64,000 nt of DNA, taken from assembly GCF_017352375.1 (NCBI RefSeq), contig NZ_JAFEVR010000014.1:209114-273113 (forward strand), in the 5' to 3' direction. A model generated the notes under the pieces. It was not told where the DNA came from, did not search any database, and worked only from the letters and a program-made list of their open reading frames with translations. The translations under genes and the position numbers were made by a program. The stretch is from Mycolicibacterium sp. S2-37. GTDB taxonomy: Bacteria > Actinomycetota > Actinomycetes > Mycobacteriales > Mycobacteriaceae. Below are positions 17,863-25,949 of the stretch, in pieces. Position 1 is the stretch's first letter. Each line of letters starts with the position of its first letter.

Positions 17863-18855
17863 TTACAGGTGATGCTTGTAGGTGTCGTAGTCGGCGTCGG
17901 GCTCACCCGTCGGCCGGAAGTAGTCGATGTTGTCGATGCCGAGGCCCCACTCCTCCTTGGGCTTCCACACCGCCTGAACCCGCATGCCCATCCGCACGTC
18001 GGCCGGATCGATCTCGGTGACCAGGTGCAGGAACGGGATGTCGGCGCCGTCGAGCAGGACGTATGCCGCGACGTAAGGCGGCTTGATCCGCTGCCCGGCG
18101 AACGGGATGTTGATGATCGCGAATGTCGTGACCGTTCCCTTGTCGGGCAGTTCGACGTAGTTGTCGAGCTCCAGGCCGGTGGCCGGATTGGCTTCTCTCG
18201 GCGGGAAGTACACCTTGCCGTCCTGGCCCGTGCGCGCACCGAGGAGCTTGCCCTGCTCGAGCGCGCGCAGGAAGGTGCTCTCCGGAAGCGATGCGGTGTG
18301 CTGGATCTCGATGGAACTGGGGGACACCAGCATCGTCACCGGCTCGAGACCGTCCGCGGGTGGCGGAACGTCCTCGGCCTGGTCGCCCAATGCGAAGTAG
18401 GCGATGTCGGTGATGGCTCCCACGGGTTCGTCGACCCAGTGCGCGTGCACCCGCGCTCCGGTGCTGATCGCGTCGGACGAGCCGGCGTCGACGGCGTGGA
18501 GCAGCGGGGTGTCGGCCCCGTCGAGTTTCACCAACGCCCACGCGAATGGGCGGTCCAGTGGTTGGCCTTCGAGCGGCGCGGGCTGCCAGGTCCAGGACAC
18601 GACGGTCCCGACGCTGCTCACCGGTACGATCTCGGTCAGCTGTTCGCAGGTGACCGGGTCGTATTCGGCGGGCGGAACGAGGACGCGGCCGTCGGATCCA
18701 CGCACTCCGACGATGCGTCGCTCACGCAGGGCAGTGAAGAACTCGCCGAGGAGTGGTCCTACTGAACGGGTGTAGTCGAAAGACAGCCTCAGAGGCGCTG
18801 AAAGCGGCGGCTCATGGGGATCGATCTGCACCGGGCTGCTTTGGCTGGTGGTCAC
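17863..18855 (-). CDS. Tandem DUF35/OB-fold acyl-CoA-binding protein (Rv3521-like)
   Basis: 330 residues with two DUF35-like halves, each having a V-x-(V/F)-P-P stretch (VLVPPAEYDPVTC and VYFPPREANPATG). Each is followed by an OB-fold core (GTVVSWTWQPAP; GTVTTFAIINIPF) and a D-G-A-D turn. The Cys pairs of the zinc ribbon of classic DUF35 proteins are missing: there is essentially one Cys. DUF35 partners form complexes with Ltp-type aldolases (ChsH2 with Ltp2 is the known case). GTG at 18855 lies 9 nt after the KstR box, and it is first in the operon with ltp4, ltp3 and an LLM gene. Confidence 0.85.
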   Translation of the reverse strand: MTTSQSSPVQIDPHEPPLSAPLRLSFDYTRSVGPLLGEFFTALRERRIVGVRGSDGRVLVPPAEYDPVTCEQLTEIVPVSSVGTVVSWTWQPAPLEGQPLDRPFAWALVKLDGADTPLLHAVDAGSSDAISTGARVHAHWVDEPVGAITDIAYFALGDQAEDVPPPADGLEPVTMLVSPSSIEIQHTASLPESTFLRALEQGKLLGARTGQDGKVYFPPREANPATGLELDNYVELPDKGTVTTFAIINIPFAGQRIKPPYVAAYVLLDGADIPFLHLVTEIDPADVRMGMRVQAVWKPKEEWGLGIDNIDYFRPTGEPDADYDTYKHHL

Positions 18856-18864
18856 GGCATCGAG

Positions 18865-18878
18865 TAGAACAGGTTCTA
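18865..18878. promoter_or_regulatory. KstR box, TAGAACAGGTTCTA
   Basis: Full consensus match in the 70-bp gap between the divergent DUF35-ltp4-ltp3 operon (start 18855, 9 nt away) and the LLM gene (start 18926, 47 nt away). One box can control both directions. Confidence 0.88.
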
Positions 18879-18925
18879 AGAATGGATTCAAGGGACCAGG
18901 TAGACAGGCTAGAGAGGCGGCCGCA

Positions 18926-19957
18926 ATGAAGCTCGGACTCCAACTCGGATATTGGGGAGCGCAGCCGCCGACCAACCACGCCGAACTGGTCGCCGCGGCC
19001 GAGGACGCCGGCTTCGACACGGTGTTCACCGCCGAGGCGTGGGGCTCGGACGCCTACACGCCGCTGGCGTGGTGGGGCCGCGAGACCACCCGGATGCGGC
19101 TCGGCACATCGGTGATCCAGTTGTCGGCGCGCACGCCCACCGCGTGCGCGATGGCGGCGCTGACGCTGGATCACCTGTCCGGCGGCCGGCACATCCTCGG
19201 CCTCGGGGTGTCCGGTCCGCAGGTGGTCGAGGGTTGGTACGGCGCGAAGTTCCCCAAACCGCTCGCCCGCACCCGCGAGTACGTCGACATCCTGCGTCAG
19301 GTGTGGGCGCGCGAGGCCCCGGTGCACAGCGCCGGTCCGCACTATCCACTGCCGCTGACCGGCGAGGGCACCACCGGGTTGGGCAAGAACCTCAAGCCCA
19401 TCACTCATCCGTTGCGTGCCGACATCCCGGTGATGCTCGGCGCCGAGGGGCCCAAGAACGTCGCGCTCGCCGCCGAGATCTGCGACGGCTGGCTGCCGAT
19501 CTTCTACTCGCCCCGCATCGCCGGTATGTACAACGAGTGGCTCGACGAGGGCTTCGCCCGGCCGGGTGCGCGCCGAACCCGGGAGACGTTCGAGATCTGC
19601 GCCACCGCACAGGTCGTGGTCACCGACGACCGGCCGGCGATCATGGAGCTGATGAAGCCGCACCTGGCGCTCTACATGGGCGGTATGGGCGCGGAGGACA
19701 CCAACTTCCACGCCGACGTGTACCGCCGGATGGGGTACGCCGACGTCGTCGACGACGTCACGAAACTGTTCCGCTCCGATCGGAAAGACGAGGCGGCGAA
19801 GGTCATTCCCGACGAACTGGTGGACGACTCGGCCATCGTCGGTGACCTCGCCTATGTGCAGGAGCAGATCAAGGCATGGGAGGCCTCCGGCGTCACGATG
19901 ATGGTGGCCGGGGCGCGGTCTGTCGAGCAGATCCGGGATCTCGCCGCGCTGGTCTAG
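18926..19957 (+). CDS. F420-dependent LLM-class oxidoreductase (Rv3520c-like)
   Basis: A 343-residue luciferase-like TIM barrel, very close to remembered Rv3520c: KLGLQLGYWGAQPP, FDTVFTAEAWGSDAYTPLAW, LGTSVIQLSARTPTACAMAA, GRHILGLGVSGPQVVEGWYG. The family (LLM, TIGR03559-like) uses F420. The exact steroid step is unknown; its location in the KstR regulon and divergence from ltp3/4 suggest side-chain metabolism. ATG at 18926 was chosen because the longer in-frame extension (from 18848) would run through the KstR box. It is 46 bp upstream of the Rv3519-like gene, which has its own KstR box. Confidence 0.9.
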   Translation: MKLGLQLGYWGAQPPTNHAELVAAAEDAGFDTVFTAEAWGSDAYTPLAWWGRETTRMRLGTSVIQLSARTPTACAMAALTLDHLSGGRHILGLGVSGPQVVEGWYGAKFPKPLARTREYVDILRQVWAREAPVHSAGPHYPLPLTGEGTTGLGKNLKPITHPLRADIPVMLGAEGPKNVALAAEICDGWLPIFYSPRIAGMYNEWLDEGFARPGARRTRETFEICATAQVVVTDDRPAIMELMKPHLALYMGGMGAEDTNFHADVYRRMGYADVVDDVTKLFRSDRKDEAAKVIPDELVDDSAIVGDLAYVQEQIKAWEASGVTMMVAGARSVEQIRDLAALV

Positions 19958-19979
19958 TAGACACTTGTTGCATGGTGTC

Positions 19980-19993
19980 TAGAACACGTTCTA
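19980..19993. promoter_or_regulatory. KstR box, TAGAACACGTTCTA
   Basis: Full consensus. It ends 10 nt before the GTG at 20004, and TAAGTT (19992-19997) forms a TANNNT -10 at -12 to -7 of that GTG. The last two box bases are the first two of the -10, so repressor and polymerase compete directly. Confidence 0.9.
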
Positions 19994-20003
19994 AGTTCGT
20001 CAT

Positions 20004-20783
20004 GTGACCGATACCACTGGGTCTTCGCGTAAGCGCTCATCCGACACCACCGCCGTTCCCGAGGGAAGCTCCACCTACACCATCCAGGGCACGGTCCTGA
20101 CGATGCCGGTGCGGATCCGCAGAGCCGACACTCACGTCGCCATGTTCTCGGTCGACGCCGCCGCCGCCCAGCGCATGATCGACTACAGCGGGCTGCGAGT
20201 GTTCGAACTGCGGCCGGGCCGGGCGGTGACGATGCTGATGCTCGTCCGCTACCACGACGGGGATCTGGGGAAGTACCACGAATTCGGTACCGCCGTCATG
20301 GTCAGCCCGCCGGGTAAGACGCTGCGCGGTCTGGCCTCGCTGCAGTCGGCGGCCGCATTCATCCATCACCTGCCCGTCAACCAGGGCTTCACCCTCGAAG
20401 CAGGACAGCGCATCTGGGGCTTCCCGAAGATCATGGCCGACTTCACCGTGCGGGAGATGGGCACTTTCGACTTCGACGTCAGTGAACACGGCAAGCTGAT
20501 CGCGGGGATCGAGTACAAGCCTGGCGTGCCGTTGCCGTCGGCCCTCACCGGCAAACCGCAGGTGCTCACCACCTACAGCCACCGCGACGGCGTCACCCGT
20601 GAGATTCCGTGGGAGATGCGCAACTCCGGCATGCGGGTCCGCCTCGGCGGCGCCCGGCTCCGGCTGGGGGAGCACCCCTATGCGGACGAACTCCGCGCGC
20701 TGGGTCTACCGAAGCGCGCATTCGCCAGCCAATCCTCTGCCAATGTCGAGATGACGTTCGGTGACGCCAGGGAGATTCGATGA
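20004..20783 (+). CDS. Acetoacetate decarboxylase-superfamily protein (Rv3519-like)
   Basis: 259 residues. After a Ser/Thr-rich N-terminus it has the ADC-like fold pattern: MTMPVRIR-type strand, then MLVRYHDGDLGKYHEFGTAVMV, AAAFIHHLPVNQGFTLEAGQRIWGFPKIMADF. True acetoacetate decarboxylases use a Schiff-base Lys; GFPKIM supplies a Lys at the family position, so catalysis is possible but the substrate is unknown. The GTG start is placed by the leaderless promoter geometry. The stop overlaps the cyp142 ATG (ATGA), so it is coupled to the side-chain P450. Confidence 0.82.
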   Translation: MTDTTGSSRKRSSDTTAVPEGSSTYTIQGTVLTMPVRIRRADTHVAMFSVDAAAAQRMIDYSGLRVFELRPGRAVTMLMLVRYHDGDLGKYHEFGTAVMVSPPGKTLRGLASLQSAAAFIHHLPVNQGFTLEAGQRIWGFPKIMADFTVREMGTFDFDVSEHGKLIAGIEYKPGVPLPSALTGKPQVLTTYSHRDGVTREIPWEMRNSGMRVRLGGARLRLGEHPYADELRALGLPKRAFASQSSANVEMTFGDAREIR

Positions 20784-21994
20784 CACAGGTCCTGTCCAGC
20801 ACCACCAAACCCGACGTCGACCTGACCGACGGGACCTTCTACGCCGACCGCGGCGCCCGCGAGGCCTACCGCTGGATGCGGGCCAACGAGCCGGTGTTCC
20901 GCGATCGCAACGGACTGGCAGCCGCGGCGACCTATCAGGCGGTGCTCGACGCCGAGCGCAACCCCGAGTTGTTCTCGTCGACCGGCGGTATCCGACCGGA
21001 CCAGCCGGGCATGCCGTACATGATCGACATGGACGACCCGGCACACCTGTTGCGGCGCAAACTCGTCAACTCCGGGTTCACCCGTAAGCGGGTGATGGAC
21101 AAGGTGCCGTCGATCGAGCGGCTGTGCGACACGTTGATCGACGCGGTGTGCGAACGCGGTGAGTGCGACTTCGTCCGCGACATCGCCGCACCGCTGCCGA
21201 TGGCCGTGATCGGCGACATGCTCGGGGTGCTGCCCACCGAGCGCGAGATGCTGCTCACCTGGTCCGACGACCTGGTGTGCGGGTTGAGCTCCCATGTGGA
21301 CGATCTGGTGATCCAGAAGTTGATGGACACCTTCGCCGCGTACACCGCATTCACCATGGACGTGATCGCCAAGCGGCGCGACCAGCCGACCGACGACCTG
21401 TTCTCCATCCTCGTCAACGCCGAGGTCGAGGGGTCCCGGATGACCGACGACGAGATCGTCTTCGAGACCCTTCTCATCCTGATCGGCGGCGACGAGACCA
21501 CCCGGCACACGCTGTCGGGCGGCACCGAGCAGGTGCTGCGCCACCGCGATCAGTGGGAGCGGCTGGTCGCCGACAGGGAACTTCTCCCCGGCGCGATCGA
21601 GGAGATGCTGCGTTGGACGTCGCCGGTGAAGAACATGTGCCGCACGCTCACCGCGGACACCGACTTCCACGGGGCAGAGCTGAAGTCCGGCGAGAAGATC
21701 ATGCTGATGTTCGAGTCGGCCAACTTCGACGAGTCGGTCTTCGACAACCCTGAATCCTTCACCATCGATCGGAACCCGAACAGCCACCTGGCTTTCGGCT
21801 TCGGCACCCACTTCTGCCTCGGCAACCAGCTGGCCCGCCTCGAGCTGCGGCTGATGCTGACCAAGGTGCTGGAGCGGCTACCCGATCTGCGGCTCGCCGA
21901 CGGCGGCGACGTCCCGCTGCGGCCGGCGAACTTCGTCAGCGGGCCCGAGGCCATGCCGGTGGTCTTCACCCCGACCAAGCGCGTCCTCGACTAG
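20780..21994 (+). CDS. cyp142: Cytochrome P450 CYP142, sterol 26/27-hydroxylase
   Basis: 404 residues. Heme loop FGFGTHFCLGNQLARLE with Cys346; I-helix LIGGDETTRH; ExxR in EEMLRW. The N-terminus (DLTDGTFYADRGAREAYRWMRANEPVFRDRNG) matches remembered Mtb CYP142A1 closely. CYP142 oxidises the terminal methyl of the cholesterol/cholestenone side chain to the carboxylic acid in three steps, the entry to beta-oxidation, in parallel with CYP125. It is second in the KstR-controlled Rv3519-like/cyp142 unit; an MFS gene follows after 49 bp. Confidence 0.93.
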   Translation: MTQVLSSTTKPDVDLTDGTFYADRGAREAYRWMRANEPVFRDRNGLAAAATYQAVLDAERNPELFSSTGGIRPDQPGMPYMIDMDDPAHLLRRKLVNSGFTRKRVMDKVPSIERLCDTLIDAVCERGECDFVRDIAAPLPMAVIGDMLGVLPTEREMLLTWSDDLVCGLSSHVDDLVIQKLMDTFAAYTAFTMDVIAKRRDQPTDDLFSILVNAEVEGSRMTDDEIVFETLLILIGGDETTRHTLSGGTEQVLRHRDQWERLVADRELLPGAIEEMLRWTSPVKNMCRTLTADTDFHGAELKSGEKIMLMFESANFDESVFDNPESFTIDRNPNSHLAFGFGTHFCLGNQLARLELRLMLTKVLERLPDLRLADGGDVPLRPANFVSGPEAMPVVFTPTKRVLD

Positions 21995-22043
21995 CGAGCG
22001 AATCAGCGGTGCGCATCACGGGGCTGCACTACCGTGATGCGGG

Positions 22044-23408
22044 ATGAGCGCTCCGTCAGCACCGATCCCGGCCCCGTCGACACCCGCGCAGACCCGGCGG
22101 GCGATCTGGAACACCATCAGGGGTTCGTCGGGCAACCTCGTCGAGTGGTACGACGTCTACATCTACACGGTGTTCGCGCCGTATTTCGAGGCTCAGTTCT
22201 TCGACGAGTCGGAGAAGAACTCGACGGTGTACGTGTACGCGATCTTCGCGGTCACGTTCATCATGCGGCCGGTCGGATCCTGGTTCTTCGGCCGGTACGC
22301 AGATCGGCGGGGGCGGCGGGCGGCGTTGACGTTCAGCGTGTCGCTGATGGCGCTCTGCTCGGCGGTGATCGCGCTGGTGCCGTCGCAGGCCAGCATCGGC
22401 GCAGCCGCGGCGGTCGTGCTGATCCTGGCCCGGCTGGTACAGGGCTTCGCGACCGGCGGTGAGTACGGGACGTCGGCGACGTACATGTCGGAGGCGGCGA
22501 CTCGCGAACGACGTGGATTCTTCTCCTCGTTCCAGTACGTGACACTGGTCGGCGGTCACGTGCTCGCCCAGTTCACGCTGCTGGTGCTCGACGCGTTCCT
22601 CACCGACGACCAGCTGCGCTCGTTCGGCTGGCGGATCGGCTTCGCCATCGGCGGCGTGGCGGCGGTGGTGGTGTTCTGGCTGCGCCGGTCGATGGACGAG
22701 TCGCTGTCCGAGGAGGTCATCGAGAAGGCGAAGGCGGGCGAGGAGAAGGACGCCGGCTCGCTGCGGGTGCTGTTCACCACCTACCGCAAGCCGCTGCTGA
22801 TGTGCTTCCTGATCACCCTCGGCGGCACGGTCGCGTTCTATACCTACAGCGTCAACGCACCGGCCATCGTCAAGAGCACCTACAAGGGTGAGTCGATGAC
22901 GGCCACGTGGATCAACCTCATCGGGTTGATCTTCCTGATGCTGCTGCAACCGCTCGGCGGGATCCTCAGCGACAAGGTCGGTCGCAAGCCGATGCTGGTG
23001 TTCTTCGGCGTCGGTGGGTTGTTCTACACCTACGTGCTGATCACGTTCCTGCCCGAAACCCAGTCGCCATTCGTGTCTTTCCTGCTGGTCGCGGTCGGCT
23101 ACGTGATCCTCACCGGATACACGTCGATCAACGCGCTGGTGAAGTCGGAACTGTTCCCGGCCCACGTGCGGGCGCTCGGTGTCGGACTGGGCTACGCACT
23201 GGCCAATTCGATCTTCGGCGGCACTGCGCCGCTGATCTACCAGGCGATGAAGGCGCGCGACCAGGTCCCGCTGTTCATCGGGTACGTCACCGTGTGCATC
23301 GCGGTGTCGCTGGTGGTCTACCTGTTCTTCCTGAAGAACAAGGCGAGCACCTATCTGGACCGCGAGCGGGGGGAGGCGTTTCTGCCCGCCGCCGCGCCGC
23401 GCCGCTGA
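22044..23408 (+). CDS. MFS transporter, metabolite:H+ symporter (MHS) type
   Basis: 454 residues with 12 predicted membrane helices. MHS features: NLVEWYDVYIY in helix 1, FGRYADRRGRR in the first cytoplasmic loop, and LVQGFATGGEYGTSATYMSE in helix 4. The repeat motif DKVGRKPM lies in the second half. These proteins import organic acids (dicarboxylates, alpha-ketoglutarate, shikimate and similar) with protons. Same strand as, and 49 bp after, cyp142; no KstR box lies between, so read-through from the KstR promoter is plausible. Substrate unknown. Convergent with echA19, stops 3 bp apart. Confidence 0.88.
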   Translation: MSAPSAPIPAPSTPAQTRRAIWNTIRGSSGNLVEWYDVYIYTVFAPYFEAQFFDESEKNSTVYVYAIFAVTFIMRPVGSWFFGRYADRRGRRAALTFSVSLMALCSAVIALVPSQASIGAAAAVVLILARLVQGFATGGEYGTSATYMSEAATRERRGFFSSFQYVTLVGGHVLAQFTLLVLDAFLTDDQLRSFGWRIGFAIGGVAAVVVFWLRRSMDESLSEEVIEKAKAGEEKDAGSLRVLFTTYRKPLLMCFLITLGGTVAFYTYSVNAPAIVKSTYKGESMTATWINLIGLIFLMLLQPLGGILSDKVGRKPMLVFFGVGGLFYTYVLITFLPETQSPFVSFLLVAVGYVILTGYTSINALVKSELFPAHVRALGVGLGYALANSIFGGTAPLIYQAMKARDQVPLFIGYVTVCIAVSLVVYLFFLKNKASTYLDRERGEAFLPAAAPRR

Positions 23409-23411
23409 ACC

Positions 23412-24212
23412 TCAGCGCATCGTGAAGTTCGGCGCCCGCTTCTCCTTGAAGGCCAGCGGGCCCTCCTTGGCGTCGTCGGACAGGAAGACCTCGATACCGA
23501 TCTTCGTGTCGATCTTGAACGCGTCGTTCTCGTGCAGACCCTCGGTCTCGCGGATCGACCGCAGGATCGCCTGCACGGCCAGCGGCCCGTTGTTGTTGAT
23601 GATCTCGGCGATCTCGAGCGCCTTCTCCAGCGCCGAACCGTCGGGCACCACGTAGCCGATCAGCCCGATCTCCTTGGCCTCCGGGGCCAGGATGTGCCTG
23701 CCGGTCAGCAGCAGGTCGAGCGCGATCGTGTACGGGATCTGACGCACGAGCCGCACCGCCGAGCCGCCCATCGGGTAGAGGCTCCACTTCGCCTCGGAGA
23801 TGCCGAACTTCGCGCTCTCGCCGGCGATGCGGATGTCGGTGCCCTGAAGGATCTCGGTCCCGCCTGCGATCGCAGGGCCCTCGACGGCGGCGATCAGCGG
23901 TTTGGTCAACCGTCGGCCCTTGAGCAGGCCGTCGATGCGCGACGGGTCGTAGCTGCCGTCCTTGAACGAATCGCCCGGCGGCCGTGCCGTCGCGGCCTTG
24001 AGGTCCATACCCGCGCAGAAGTAGCCGCCCGCCCCGGTCAGGATGCACGTCCGGATCTCCGGATCGTTGTCCACGCGGTCCCACGCGTCGACCATGATCG
24101 AGAGCATCTCGGTCGAGAGCGCGTTCCGGGCCTCGGGCCGGTTGAGTGTGACGATCAACGTGTGTCCGCGCTGCTCAACGAGGGCGTCGGGGCCCTTCTC
24201 GGGTGCGCTCAC
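23412..24212 (-). CDS. echA19: Enoyl-CoA hydratase EchA19 (sterol side-chain)
   Basis: A 266-residue crotonase. Oxyanion-hole segments are LTGAGGYFCAGMDLKAA and AVEGPAIAGGTEILQGTDIRIA, with a downstream ISEAKWSLYPMGGSAVRL as the catalytic Glu region (Glu variant context). The C-terminal trimerisation helix follows. Position back-to-back with fadD19 matches Mtb Rv3516/Rv3515c. EchA19 hydrates steroid enoyl-CoA esters such as cholest-4,24-dienoyl-CoA. GTG at 24212. The KstR box at 24257 lies in the 68-bp divergent gap and can serve both genes. Confidence 0.88.
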   Translation of the reverse strand: MSAPEKGPDALVEQRGHTLIVTLNRPEARNALSTEMLSIMVDAWDRVDNDPEIRTCILTGAGGYFCAGMDLKAATARPPGDSFKDGSYDPSRIDGLLKGRRLTKPLIAAVEGPAIAGGTEILQGTDIRIAGESAKFGISEAKWSLYPMGGSAVRLVRQIPYTIALDLLLTGRHILAPEAKEIGLIGYVVPDGSALEKALEIAEIINNNGPLAVQAILRSIRETEGLHENDAFKIDTKIGIEVFLSDDAKEGPLAFKEKRAPNFTMR

Positions 24213-24256
24213 GGGAGTCCGCCTTTCTGCGTCGAAAACAGCGACTTGTCAGGAAA

Positions 24257-24270
24257 TGTAACACGTTCTA
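24257..24270. promoter_or_regulatory. KstR box, TGTAACACGTTCTA
   Basis: Full consensus between divergent echA19 and fadD19. It ends 10 nt before the fadD19 GTG (24281), and TAGTTT (24269-24274) is a TANNNT -10 at -12 to -7 of that GTG, overlapping the box end. Confidence 0.9.
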
Positions 24271-24280
24271 GTTTGGGTCC

Positions 24281-25930
24281 GTGGCCCTGAACATCGCCGA
24301 TCTTGCCGAGCACGCCATCGACGCCGTGCCTGACCGTGTCGCCCTGATCAGTGGCGACGAAACGCTGACCTACGGCCAACTCGAGGAGCGGGCCAATCGG
24401 CTCGCGCACTACCTTCTCGACCGGGGCGTCAAGAAGGACGAGAAGGTCGGCCTGTACTGCCGCAACCGCATCGAGATCGTCATCGGCATGGTCGGCATCG
24501 TCAAGGCCGGCGCCATCGCGGTCAACGTCAACTTCCGCTACGTCGAGGGCGAACTGCGCTATCTGTTCGAGAACTCCGACATGGTCGCGCTGATCCACGA
24601 GCGGCAGTACAGTCCCCGCGTCGCCAACGTGCTGCCCGAGGTCCCCGGCCTCCATACGGTCCTGGTGGTCGAGGACGGCAGCACCGAGGACTTCTCGGGC
24701 TACGGCGGTGTCGAGTTCTACGCCGCCCTGGAGCAGGCCTCGCCGGAGCGCGATTTCGGACCGCGCAGCGAGGACGACATCTATCTGCTGTACACCGGCG
24801 GCACCACGGGTTTCCCGAAAGGCGTGATGTGGCGCCACGAGGACGTCTACCGGGTGCTGTTCGGCGGCACCGACTTCGCCACGGGTGAGCCGGTCGCCGA
24901 CGAGTACGGATTGGCCAAGCAGGCGAAAGAGAACGCGCCGATGATCCGGTATCCGATCCCGCCGATGATCCACGGCGCGACGCAGTCGGCCACCTGGATG
25001 GCGTTGTTCGGCGGACAGACCGTGGTGCTGGCGCCCGAATTCGACCCAGAAGAGGTGTGGCGCACGTGCGCTGAGCACAAGGTCAACCTGCTGTTCTTCA
25101 CCGGCGACGCCATGGCCCGCCCCCTGCTCGACGCGCTGGTCCGGCATCGGGAAAGCGGCGAGGAGTTCGACCTGTCCAGTCTGTTCCTGCTGGCCAGCAC
25201 CGCTGCGCTGTTCTCGCCCGCGCTCAAGGATCAGCTGCTCGAACTGCTGCCCAACCGGATCATCACCGACTCGATCGGCTCCTCGGAGACCGGGTTCGGC
25301 GGGTCGAGCGTGGTGGCCAAGGGGCAGACCCACACCGGCGGCCCGCGCGTCACCATCGACAAGAACGTCGTGGTGATCGACGACGACGGCAATGAGGTCA
25401 AGCCCGGTAGCGGTGTGCGCGGCATGATCGCCAAACGCGGTCACATCCCGCTCGGCTACTACAAGGACGAAGAGAAAACCCGGCAGACCTTCCGAGTGAT
25501 CAACGGTGTGCGCTACGCGATTCCAGGTGACTACGCGACGGTCGAAGAGGACGGCAGCGTCACGATGCTCGGACGCGGATCGCAGTCGATCAACAGCGGC
25601 GGTGAGAAGATCTACCCGGAGGAGGTCGAGGGCGCACTCAAGGGTCACCCGGACGTCTTCGACGCGCTGGTGGTCGGCGTGCCCGACGAACGCTTCGGCC
25701 AGTGCGTCGCAGCCGTGATCGCCCGCCGAAAGGGCGCCGCGCCGTCGCTGAGTGAACTGGACGCGTTCGTGCGCAACGAGATCGCGGGATACAAGGTGCC
25801 GCGAAAGATCTGGTGGGCCGACGAGATCCAGCGCACCCCCGCGGGTAAGCCCGACTACCGCTGGGCGAAAGAACAGACCGAGTCGCGTCCGGCCGACGAG
25901 ACACACGCCAACCACGTCGGCGCCAAGTGA
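24281..25930 (+). CDS. fadD19: Steroid-24-oyl-CoA/cholestanoate-CoA ligase FadD19
   Basis: A 549-residue acyl-CoA synthetase. AMP-binding P-loop YTGGTTGFPKG (about 171-181); IGSSETGFGG at the acyl-AMP site; YAIPGDYATVEEDG and GRGSQSINSGGEKIYPEEVE hinge region; C-terminal Lys in RTPAGKPDYRW. FadD19 adenylates and thioesterifies C8 sterol side chains (cholestenoate). In Rhodococcus it is essential for C24-branched sterol degradation. The GTG start is set by the adjacent leaderless-type promoter. Likely cotranscribed with the NMO-family gene 19 bp downstream. Confidence 0.92.
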   Translation: MALNIADLAEHAIDAVPDRVALISGDETLTYGQLEERANRLAHYLLDRGVKKDEKVGLYCRNRIEIVIGMVGIVKAGAIAVNVNFRYVEGELRYLFENSDMVALIHERQYSPRVANVLPEVPGLHTVLVVEDGSTEDFSGYGGVEFYAALEQASPERDFGPRSEDDIYLLYTGGTTGFPKGVMWRHEDVYRVLFGGTDFATGEPVADEYGLAKQAKENAPMIRYPIPPMIHGATQSATWMALFGGQTVVLAPEFDPEEVWRTCAEHKVNLLFFTGDAMARPLLDALVRHRESGEEFDLSSLFLLASTAALFSPALKDQLLELLPNRIITDSIGSSETGFGGSSVVAKGQTHTGGPRVTIDKNVVVIDDDGNEVKPGSGVRGMIAKRGHIPLGYYKDEEKTRQTFRVINGVRYAIPGDYATVEEDGSVTMLGRGSQSINSGGEKIYPEEVEGALKGHPDVFDALVVGVPDERFGQCVAAVIARRKGAAPSLSELDAFVRNEIAGYKVPRKIWWADEIQRTPAGKPDYRWAKEQTESRPADETHANHVGAK

Positions 25931-25949
25931 GCACGGGCGACGGGAGAAG

